Origin: Takakia lepidozioides
Lineage: Eukaryota; Streptophyta; Takakiopsida; Takakiales; Takakiaceae
Direction: 5' to 3'
Assembly: GCA_030704615.1 (NCBI GenBank)
Contig: JAKLZA010000108.1
Span: 1 to 20,000 of the forward strand
DNA: 20,000 bases
Shown here: positions 1-8,177 of the stretch, in pieces
Layout of the letters: every line of letters begins with the position of its first letter
Numbering within the stretch: the first letter of the stretch is position 1
Position numbers and translations under genes: made by a program
The notes under the pieces: generated by a model
What the model was told of the DNA's origin: nothing
What the model saw: the letters and a program-made list of their open reading frames with translations, nothing else
The model's database searches: none

Positions 1-112
1 CCAATAGATTGATAAAGCAAACTGATACTTAATTATCAATGGTAAGGTAGCTAACATGAATGCCAAAGGGAAACAAATAGGAAACACCCCCATGATACAC
101 TAGCTGTAGGTC
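1..112. other. A/T-rich leader, nothing recognised
   Basis: I see no reading frame, repeat or motif here that I can support. The sequence is A/T-rich and runs into the broken reading frames that follow. Confidence 0.3.
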
Positions 113-905
113 ATGACTGATTGTTCTGCGCGGGCTGAGTACTTAGAGATTTCCAACTCTTCTATCTTGGAGTTTCCGCCTCGAATAGCGAAGGGATGGG
201 TGAGTAAATGCCGCGCGACATTTGGCGACCATACTGGGGAACTGAGGCTTGAACAACCAGATGTGACAGGCATCTGGTGGATCATGGTGGTTGGACCATT
301 AAAGAATTTGAAGTGAATCAAATCCCTGTGATCGAAGGAAGAAAGATTGTCCAAACAATTCTTTCAAAGGTTCTTGGAATTGCCAGACGGTTGTAAGGAA
401 AATATTCTTAAGCGAGTGCATGATGCTGATCCGGAATGGGGTCTGGAGAAAGGAGTGATAAAGATTTATCAGGTAGCCTGTAGAGGAAGAGCACGTTGGT
501 TACCAACATTGGTATATGTGATAGCATTGCTATCCATTAAGCGAGTAGAGTTTGAAAGCTAGGAAGAAAGAAAGGTGAATGTTTATACTCATATGTATGA
601 AGAGCTTGTACTGGTAAAGAATTGGATTCCAAAGTATATTTTGTGGATCAAACTCACACCAAGAACAGCTTTTCAAACTTGTTTGCCATATGGTTATATG
701 GTAACGGAGACTTCAAGTATAGCCAAGGGTGCATTGAAGCTTGAAAGAAACCCAGGCATATACGAGAGATATTACAGAAGAGAGTTTTGGTTATTGCCAC
801 ATTAAAAAGAATTGAAAGACATGGGACATGAGTGATGAAAGAGAAGCTAGATGCCAGAGATATTCAGCAAAAAGAGAAAGCTATCTGAAAGCTAATTATC
901 CATAT
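113..905 (+). pseudogene. Frame-broken coding-like stretch upstream of gag
   Basis: Three successive plus-strand frames (113-316, 347-562, 575-805) abut each other in different phases. They share the purine-rich composition of the gag that follows. The second begins KQFFQRFLELPDGC and the third contains NPGIYERYYRREFW, which read like protein rather than random translation. I recognise no domain. The likeliest reading is the N-terminal part or leader of the same retroelement polyprotein, broken by small indels. It could instead be an unrelated degraded gene. What supports coding is continuity of composition and of strand only. Confidence 0.3.
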
Positions 906-907
906 CT

Positions 908-2698
908 TTGGGAGAGAGGAATAGACATAGGGAATCATCTGGACCTCTCACACCATTAAGATCAAAGAGTACATCACCCATACCGGAAGAACTAGAGTTG
1001 GATGCCACTCCTTCTGTTTCTTTGCAAGAAAGATTAAGGGAATTGGTACAGGAAGAAGATCAATCACGAGGTGAAAGATCTGAGGTACATCCCTGGATAA
1101 AAGATTTGACAGAAATCTTTGATAAGAGTTGGCATGGAACACCAAAAGCAGGAACTCCAGTTTCTGAAGCAGAAGGAAGAAGAAGGAGAAGAGGATGTGG
1201 CAGAGCCAACGGAGAGTTCAGACTCTCCAACACCATTACAGTTGAGTTACATGAGTGAAGAAGAAACCCAAGGGCAGAACTTGGAGGATGAAAACAGAGA
1301 GAAGAAATTGGAAGAGGAAGAGGAAGAAGAAGAAGTAGACCCAACAGCTGAGGTTGAGACTACAACTAGGACATCCCAACCCGTTGGACCTGGATCAAGT
1401 GGAGCACTTGGATCACAGGCCAACGAAGGTGTCGGCTCAGGGGGATCAGGCGGGCTGCCTGGATCTGGCTCTGGGGGGACAGGGAGTGTGGGAAGTAGTG
1501 CAACTGAAGCTGGGAATACTGTGAATATCGTGGGGCCAGAAGCAGGGAGTGCTCAAGGGCCACCACTTGGTGGAAGATCCACCACAAAAACAACAGGTCC
1601 AGAAGGACCAGCACCAGCAAGGGTGCCAGCACCTGTCAGTGGGCAGAAGGTAGGGCCACAGATGGCGTTACAACCAACACGGGCAAAACCACCCTTTCCA
1701 ATATATTCAGGAAAAGGGGATCCCGATGTACACATTAGCCAATTTGAGCACATGTGTATAGTGAACAATGAGAATGGCGATGATGCCAAGATGAGATTGT
1801 TTCCTTGTTCACTCATCAAGAAAGCAAGTGAATGGTATGCAAGATTCCCTGATAATCATTTCCTAACCTGGAATGGCTTGAGTACAGCATTTCGAAATAG
1901 GTTCAGGACAAGTAAAACTGAAGATGAAGTGTATGGAAGTTTTTACAACAGTTAAAGCAAAGAAGCATGAAACTGTTGAGGAGTATATGGAAAAGATGGA
2001 ATTGATGATGAAAAAGCTGGCTGCAGTACCAGCACCCGGTTACAGAAGACTTGGTTTGTGAGTGGACTAAGACCAGAGTTGCAAAAGAAAGTGGATATGT
2101 TATCCCATAATACAGTGGAGGAGGCATTTGAAACTGCAAACAGAATGTGCAATTGGGAATGCTCAGGAGAGAGAAAAAGGAAGATGAGGACTCTGAGGAT
2201 GAGTCAGATGAAGAGAAGAGCAAGAACTAAAAAGAAAGAGTAAGAGAAAGGAGAAGTTGAAGAGGGATAACTATGAAAAAAATTGGAAGAAATCTTGAAG
2301 AAGTATGCCACAGAGGCTGTAACACATTGGAGGAAGGGTGTATGGTGTGCAAAGTGCCAGAATGAAGGCCATACCACCACAGAATGCCACATGAAGGAGA
2401 AACACTGTACTATCTGTAAAATGGATAACCATTCTACTGAGAATTGTTACTACAACAGAAGGACAGCTGCAAGAGAACCTAGGCAAGTAAGGGTGCATCA
2501 GGTGCAGCCCAGCCAAGAAGAAACAATGATCAGGACCACTATTGTAGGTCTGGTGGTTATAACAATGGATGGAAGGGAGAGGTAATTCAAGAAATAATCC
2601 CAAACAAGACCAAGGGCGAGGACCCAATGGTGAGAGCTATGTTACTATTGTAATCAGCCCGGACATCGCAAGGACAGCCTTTTCATTCGGGGCTGCTA
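908..2698 (+). pseudogene. gag: Broken gag of an LTR retroelement (element 1)
   Basis: Gag forms the particle that packages retroelement RNA. The frame starts at 908, shifts near 1150 into the long frame 1119-1955, and shifts several more times between 1930 and 2300. Order: an acidic Glu-rich segment (about 1290-1350), a Gly/Ser-rich linker (about 1380-1560), a gag core starting at FPIYSGKGDPDVHISQFE (about 1697) with the conserved KASEWY stretch, then zinc knuckles. Two knuckles are perfect CX2CX4HX4C (CAKCQNEGHTTTEC and CTICKMDNHSTENC, about 2350-2450). A third at 2640-2680 starts CYYCNQPGH but lacks its last Cys. The breaks are single bases, for example in A or C runs at about 1932, 1960 and 2037. 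No protease or RT follows: the sequence changes character near 2710, so the copy is truncated. Whether the truncation is biological or caused by an insertion cannot be seen. Confidence 0.7.
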
Positions 2699-2717
2699 TT
2701 TTCAAGAGCGGGCAATG

Positions 2718-2767
2718 ATTTCATGAGCGGCATGAGCATGAGCGGAAAAAAAAAAAAGCATGAGCAG
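2718..2767 (+). repeat. ATGAGC-rich end resembling the inverted-repeat element at 18070-18259
   Basis: A 29-base block (2718-2746) carries three ATGAGC hexamers. It is followed by a run of 12 A and a further CATGAGCAG. Reverse-complemented, 18241-18268 has the same start (ATTTCATGAGC), the same end (ATGAGCGGA), the same length and the same three hexamers, with the GGC spacer moved by one unit. This suggests one terminus of a small inverted-repeat transposon. I found no opposite end downstream, so this is a solitary or truncated end lying at the point where the gag breaks off. Confidence 0.4.
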
Positions 2768-3248
2768 ACCATTGTGATTCCCACGGAAATAGGGTTAGGA
2801 GGCACGGAAATAGGGTCATGTGAAGTTGGAATGTGGCACCCAGTGGACTTGAATGCCAACATTTTTATTGCAAATTTTGTGGCAAGCCACGTCTATACAA
2901 GTGTGTTCTAACTGTCATAGCCGAATGGGCACTACTCTCCTACAACCCTCCGAGGAACTTGCCCACCTTCTTCCCTCATCCCCCTCATCCCCTCATCCTC
3001 CGAGCTCTTGATGATGCATCAGTTCCACTATGCCTCTCAAAAATCCCGTCCTCTCTCCTTGGGGGACTGTCCACCTCACCTCCTGGAATCTTCTGCGTCT
3101 TCTCCCCCACTTTCCTCAAGGCAGAATCCAACAAATCTACGAGCCCGACGGGCTCTAATAGCTGCTGCCGCCTCCTCCCTCATCTTCATTTTCTCTTGAG
3201 GCTTGCCTCGTCTAAAATCTGCTGTACACGACTCCGTTCGGAACCCTC
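2768..3248. other. No gene recognised; possible 3' flank of the minus-strand gene
   Basis: This stretch holds two direct copies of CACGGAAATAGGGT (about 2782-2815). On the minus strand there is an AATAAA at 2864-2869 that could serve polyadenylation of the gene ending at 3249. Plus-strand translation around 2850-2900 gives a Cys-rich string (HFYCKFCGKP) that I cannot assign. Bases 3000-3248 read as purine-rich on the minus strand and could be coding or 3'UTR, but stops occur in all frames. Confidence 0.25.
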
Positions 3249-6200
3249 CTAATGGACACCGAAGCAAGCCGGGCAGCATAAGTAGGAAGGATGTACTCCC
3301 TTTCTGGACCTAGGCATGAAAATCCCCCCTGGCAAAAAAAGGCACGTTCTCCTCCTGCCCATGACTCCGGTGTAGACGTCCCTCCGGCAGTACTTGGCAT
3401 CCTACAGTAAGAACAAATCCACTTCAGAATGTCAATACCCAGCACAACCAGAAAGGGTTTTCAATGAATAAGAGAGTGGAGGGAGGTGCCTCACAAAATC
3501 TGGAGGCAACTTACAATGCCACCACTCACTCGTAAACCGGGGGCTCCTCGGCCTCGATCCCAACTTCCTCCCCCTGCCTCCTTCTCGGATTTTTCCTCTC
3601 CTCCGAGATGCCTCTTCCTCTTTCGGCAGACGTTCACAGCCGCTGCAAGTTCCGAGTTGTGGAGGGCAGTATCTGGCTCGAAGGCGAACACATGCCTGTC
3701 GGTCAACGTCCCTGCCCACATTGAAGCACCTGAGAACAAAGCGGCGGTTAATAGCTTGCGGCATGCATTGCAATGGGCCCAGGGGAAAACTGAGCACGTG
3801 AAGGCTTACCCGTGCCGCATGTGAGGTCCAGAATCCGCCCTTGGACATCCGAGCACGTCTCCATGGAGGTTTGGATGAAAGCAGGGCTCCGGGTCCGGCT
3901 GTACCGCCACGTTTGCCCTGGGTCTTTGTGTCCTTCGGCATACTGGAGTGGGGCACATAGTTGTAGAGGGGACATCGTAGGTTACAAGGTCCACAAGCGG
4001 CATCAACAAGACGACCGTCGTTGCGGAATTTGAACGTAGACCCTCTCTCACAAAGCATTATGCCTCAAACACCAATGTCTGCACATCCAACAAAGAAGGG
4101 ATCAATTCCAGGGTCTACTTAACATACACCACAATATGAAGTGAATGCAAAGATTGATAACTTACACTTTGGCCCTCTGTTCGCAACCCCTGCGTACTGA
4201 TGCAGAACCATTTTCTGAGGAGGACCGGGGTGACACTTTTCGGTGTCCACCTTGCCACCGCATTCTCTGTGTCTTCCCTCTCGTGGCAAGGACAACCACA
4301 CATCCACCTTCATCCAGAAGCATCCCCGCCAGCCCAAACCCGGCTTTCCAGTAGTCCTCAGTAAACCTGTTCCAGGTGGGCACACATCCACCAGCCCTCC
4401 AGCAGCTCCCCATCTGGAATGTCGAGGAGATCATGTCGCAAGCTCTCTCCACCTCAACCCCCCCCCCCCCCCCCCCCCGAGTGCTCTTGCAATTCGTGCT
4501 CACAGCCGTGAAGAATTCCATCATGGCTTCAACCAGGGGTGTCTTTAGGCTCTGTCCCGCCAGCCCCTCTTCTTGGCTTTCCCCTTCTGCTCCGCCAGAG
4601 ACTTGTTTTCGCCCTGGCAGCGAGAGCGTCAAGGAAGCTCTCATTGACGCATTGGATGATGGTTGGAGGTTCTAGCTTTGGCCTGTGCGTAACGTCACCG
4701 CCGAATACCGGCGTGTAGGCTCGCCCTCAAATGCCAACTTCTTGGCAGAGCCAGTCCCACCCCGAACTGACTTGGGAACCCGGACGACCGGTGACTGGGT
4801 AGGAGCAACAGCAGTCGAAGGACCTTGAACGAAGTCGTCGTCCAAGTCACTCTCTTGGGTCCCCTCCTGCGCCTCCTCCGATGCCCCGATGGTTTTCTTC
4901 TTTTTGGGTGTTACTACTGCAGTCACCTGTTTCCTTGTCCTTTTCCTTTGACCTTTACTCTTCTCATGCATTTCTCCTGAATTCCTGCTGAGCAAGCTCT
5001 GCCGCTTTCCTGGAGTTCGCAAGCGCTTTTGCTTCTTTTGCACCCAATGGAGGCAGCGGAGCCCGGTTTCGTCGGAATTCAGCATCCAGCTTCAATTGAA
5101 CTCGGATGGGTCGAGCGAGCCGGGCGGAAGGTCCACATACCAAGGGCAATCACGCAAATGTTCCAGATGCCACTCCTTCACAATATCGTCAGTGTACATG
5201 GAGTCAGCCCCAGGGTTCCTCCATGCCAGGAAGAATGGTGGCTCGAAAGACAGATGACCTTTCTCCAAAAGGGAGAACTTACAGTACCTGCATTCATGAA
5301 AAACACAATGAGGTCCGAAAATGGCTAAGTCCCTGAACGGCAATAGGGCCTACAACTGGAAAATGGCGCCGAATTTCCACTTCAGGGCCAGCCAGTCTAG
5401 GGACTTAGCCCGAAAATGGCTAAGTCCCTGAACGCAATAGGGCCTGGAACTGGAAAACGGCGCCGAATTTCCAGTTCAGGGCCAACCAGTCTAGGGACTT
5501 AGCCCGAAAATGGCTAAGTCCCTGGACGGCAATAGGGCCTAACTAGAAACGGCGCCGAATTTCCAGTTCCGGGCCAGCCACCCTAGGGACTTAGCACGAA
5601 AATGGCTAAGTCCCTGGAACGGCAATAGGGCCTAGAACTGGAAAACGGCGCCGAATTTCCAGTTCCGGGCCAGCCACCCTAGGGACTTAGCACGAAATGG
5701 CTAAGTCCCTGGACGGCAATAGGGCCTAGAACTGGAAAACGGCGCCGAATTTCCAGTTCCGGGCCAGCCACCCTAGGGACTTAGCCCGAAAATGGCTAAG
5801 TCCCTGAACGGCAATAGGGCCTACAACTGGAAAATGGCGCCGATTTCCACTTCAGGGCCAGCCAGTCTAGGGACTTAGCCCGAAAATGGCTAAGTCCCTG
5901 AACGGCAATAGGGCCTGGAACTGGAAATGGCGTCGAATTTCCAGTTCAGGGCCAGCCAGTCTAGGGACTTAGCCCGAAAATGGCTAAGTCCCTGGACGGC
6001 AATAGGGCCTAGAACTGGAAAACGGCGCCGAATTTCCAATTCCGGGCCAGCCACCCTAGGGACTTAGACCGAAAATGGCTAAGTCCCTGGACAGCAATAG
6101 GGCCTGGAACTGGAAAATGGCGCCGAATTTCAGTTCCGGGCCAGCCAGTCTAGGGACTTAGCCATTTTCGGAGCCCTGACTGGAAATTCGGCGCCATTTT

Positions 6201-6414
6201 CCCTAACACCACTTGAGGCCTCTAACATCCTGAAATGCCAGGACTTGAAAAAAGGCGGCGCGTATGTACCTGTACAGAAGGCGCATTGCTGCTTTGTCCG
6301 CGTTTGGCTGGTCGGTGAACTCGTGGCTCCGGCGAGCATCTGCTATCTCCCGAAAAAATAGGTTGGTTTTGTAGAGTAGAAAGTACCTCGTCACGTAGTC
6401 ACGTCTGCTCTCTG
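3249..6414 (-). CDS. Spliced gene with a methyltransferase-like motif (unknown specificity)
   Basis: The minus-strand exons I infer are 6414-6270 (5' end unknown), 5287-4504, 4413-4166, 4078-3810, 3729-3530 and 3401-3249, with stop TAG at 3249-3251. Introns start GT and end AG. The first (6269-5288) joins AG|G in frame to give LLYRYCKFSLLEKGH. The intron at 3809-3730 joins RILDLTCGTG to ASMWAGTLTDRHVFAFEPDT. That junction matches the SAM-binding motif I (DxxxGxG) and following acidic strand of amino-methyltransferases of the N6-adenine/N4-cytosine type. Upstream are a basic segment QRKRTRKQ with KKKK (likely nuclear) and LLDEGGCVVVLA, a strand such enzymes often have. The C-terminus has SYLCCPAC. 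I see no DPPY-type catalytic motif, so the activity is inferred and weak. Single-base frame breaks occur near 5092, 4980 and 4675. The intron at 4503-4414, which contains the poly-C tract, is the least certain. Confidence 0.5.
4458..4478. repeat. Run of 21 C
   Basis: This is an uninterrupted cytosine homopolymer inside the minus-strand gene, probably in a 90-bp intron (4503-4414). Such a length is prone to slippage and to sequencing error, so the exact count is unreliable. Read through as coding sequence it would give poly-Gly. Confidence 0.9.
5315..6203. repeat. Nine-unit palindromic minisatellite (about 94 bp) inside an intron
   Basis: Units start with CGAAAATGGCTAAGTCCCT at about 5316, 5411, 5505, 5597, 5693, 5787, 5881, 5975 and 6070 (periods 92-96). 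Each unit has an outer inverted repeat GGCTAAGTCCCT/AGGGACTTAGCC. Inside it lies a second one, CTGGAAA/TTTCCAG, centred on GGCGCC. Units 1-3 resemble units 6-8 more than their neighbours (shared CCACTTCAGG in units 1 and 6), so a block of five units (about 471 bp) seems to have been duplicated. The array ends with half a unit in reverse orientation (6161-6203). It lies wholly within the 982-bp intron 6269-5288. Confidence 0.93.
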
Positions 6415-6427
6415 CTGCAGGAGATAT

Positions 6428-6513
6428 GTCGTGCGCATACATATCGCTACACAACTACATCGCTGTCCAAACCACACCACACATATATGCACAATAAAGT
6501 AGTCTAGCACAAT
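6428..6513. repeat. 86-bp direct repeat, copy A
   Basis: It is identical by eye to 6871-6956, starting GTCGTGCGCATAC and ending TAGTCTAGCACAAT. The two copies are 443 bp apart start to start. Copy A lies immediately upstream (in minus-strand terms) of the proposed splice acceptor at 6415, so it is probably intronic. Its right end runs directly into the 74-bp repeat at 6513. Confidence 0.92.
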
Positions 6514-6586
6514 GATAAACAAAGCTAAAAAGGACATACACTTCCAACACAAGAAATATGAAATCCATCGCTATCACTCATTGAAA
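6513..6586. repeat. 74-bp direct repeat, left copy
   Basis: It matches 17850-17923 in the same orientation with no difference that I can see (TGATAAACAAAGC to CACTCATTGAAA). The two copies bracket the whole DNMT retroelement and are 11.3 kb apart. Read from TGATAAAC to ATCACTCA it has TG...CA ends, as LTRs do, but it is far too short for an ordinary LTR. Confidence 0.9.
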
Positions 6587-6694
6587 CTGAAGTCGAGCCA
6601 GGGGCACCCCAAGCTATGGGGACTCCACCCCACAACAACCTACATCCCTACATAAGCACACTCAAACCTAAACATGCAGGAGCTCGGTCGCGCA

Positions 6695-6871
6695 GGCTCA
6701 ACTCGAGAGAGATGAGCCGCGCGACTGCCGCTCTCGTGAAGATAAGACAGACCAGGTGTCAAACTAAACTTGACACCTGATTTAACACTTGACCTAAATC
6801 CAAGTGTTAAATACAAATAACTAGTTTTATTCTAGCTGTTTTCACACTGTGCTTATTTAACTTGACAGCTG
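6695..6871. promoter_or_regulatory. Hairpin and E-box cluster between the 86-bp repeats
   Basis: Three perfect inverted repeats follow each other: GGCTCA/TGAGCC (6695-6718), CAGGTGTCAA/TTGACACCTG (6753-6779) and TTAACACTTG/CAAGTGTTAA (6782-6810). A further near copy, TTGACAGCTG, is at 6862-6871. The last five arms are variants of CARGTGTYAA and each contains a CANNTG hexamer, the core bound by plant bHLH factors. They could be transcription-factor or transposase binding sites, or attenuating RNA hairpins in an LTR. The repeats are seen; the function is inferred. Confidence 0.45.
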
Positions 6872-6956
6872 TCGTGCGCATACATATCGCTACACAACTA
6901 CATCGCTGTCCAAACCACACCACACATATATGCACAATAAAGTAGTCTAGCACAAT
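6871..6956. repeat. 86-bp direct repeat, copy B, abutting the retroelement 3' end
   Basis: This is the second copy of 6428-6513. On the minus strand it begins ATTGTGCTAGAC directly after a G-run, which is what a 3' LTR start after a polypurine tract looks like. No copy of it occurs upstream of the gag at the other end of the element, so calling it an LTR is tentative. Confidence 0.9.
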
Positions 6957-6968
6957 CGCCCCCCTAGC
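6957..6968 (-). other. Putative polypurine tract of the DNMT retroelement
   Basis: The minus strand reads AGCTAGGGGGGCG and is followed at once by ATTGTGC, where a TG-starting 3' LTR would begin. Reverse transcriptase primes plus-strand synthesis at such tracts. It lies about 90 bases past the last possible stop of the polyprotein, which is a normal distance. Confidence 0.4.
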
Positions 6969-7055
6969 TGGTGGATAGGTCCCTCTACCTCCAGATAGCT
7001 ACAAGATGTAATAGCCACAGCCGTACTAAGTCCTCTATCACTGTCATTATCGTGC

Positions 7056-8177
7056 TCAAACTCTATCAACCAAGAGGCCGGGTACAAGAGTAGCCCCATC
7101 GTTAGTCGCCGTCTTGCAATCTATGAACTTGAGCCAAGATCTCGTGTGTTCAAGGTCTCCTAGTAGCTGGGCCTTGCGTTTCTTGTTAGCCTCCCATGGT
7201 TGTATCCACTCCCACTATCCAATGCAATGTGGACATAACCAATCCCCATCCGGAACCATCTCAAGAGGTGGAGTCAAGCATCCCATATGCCAACCTCTAG
7301 AGCACCGATCACATACCAGCATGGTGGCTGCCCCTTTAGCAGACCCACACAACATGCACCTCAAACCTGCAGATACCACTGCCAGGTTTGGGTCAATCCT
7401 GCCATCGACATTCGGAAGGTGACATGGCGCACAATTACGCACATGGTCCTTCCAAGTGATGCCATCCCGACCCTCCAAGACCAAGACGCCTGAGGGCAAG
7501 ACCTCTCGAACCCTCAAAATAACACGTCCTGCAGTCACATCCAGGGTCGTAGGAGCAGTCTGCTGCAGATAGACATAGTCACCAGGGTTGAATCTCCGAA
7601 CCCCAGGACGATAGCCCCCACCACGTATGGTAGCATACCTCAACGTATCACGGTGTTGTGCAATGGCAAGGTTCTCGAAAGCCATGGGCATGACTCTCTT
7701 GAACAACTCTGCACGCTGCTCACATGCACGTGCCCACACGTCCGGATCGTCAAGGTTAAGAACTGTAGCAGCTTCTCTGCGAATGGATGTAGGCAAATCC
7801 GGCTCTCGGCCAAAGAGAAGAAAGTATGGTGAGAAGGAGGCAAGTGATGCTTGCTTGCTGAACCTGTAGCCCATGGCTAACCAGGGTAACTGAAGGTCCC
7901 AATCTCCTAGGTGTCCCTTCTGCAAGCCATACTTGCGCAAACCCCTCTTTACTGTCTGAACAACTCTCTCTGCCAAGCCATCGGCTTCAGGATGATCCCG
8001 AGAAGTGGTGCGGTGGTCTATCAAGGCCTTTGTCACACAAAGCCTGAAACTCCCCCAAGAACTCTCTCCCTTGGTCCGTGAGTACCTCAGCTGGAGCACC
8101 GAATCGGCTAAGCACACAATCCAAGAATGCATACGCAGCTCCCTCACTAGCCTTATCAGGCAATGGAACCAATTCAA
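7056..8177 (-). CDS. pol: Integrase C-terminal half with a PHD finger
   Basis: This piece contains the last catalytic acid of the integrase (HPEADGLAERVVQTVKR, Glu at residue 70 of the piece) and an integrase C-terminal segment with FNPGDYVYL (about 196-204). It then has a PHD finger at 274-318 with ligands C274, C277, C289, C292, H297, C300, C315 and C318, in exact Cys4-His-Cys3 spacing and ending DGDWLCPHC. PHD fingers bind histone H3 tails. At this position, where chromoviruses carry a chromodomain, it could steer integration to particular chromatin (inference). A TAG at 7215-7217 ends the frame, but the same frame stays open for 52 more codons (WEWIQPWEANKK...) to a TGA at 7056-7058, so the native C-terminus is probably longer. 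The piece joins the upstream frame through a one-base change near 8029. Confidence 0.9.

Noticed and set aside
3432-4058. 208-codon minus-strand frame as a single gene
   Set aside because: It crosses proposed introns; splicing in other phases gives the recognisable DLTCGTG junction.
4243-4675. Plus-strand frames of 99-101 codons
   Set aside because: Pro/Ser-rich antisense of the minus-strand exons and of the poly-C tract.
5315-6203. CRISPR-like array
   Set aside because: Units are about 94 bp with no unique spacers, and the genome context is eukaryotic; it is a minisatellite.
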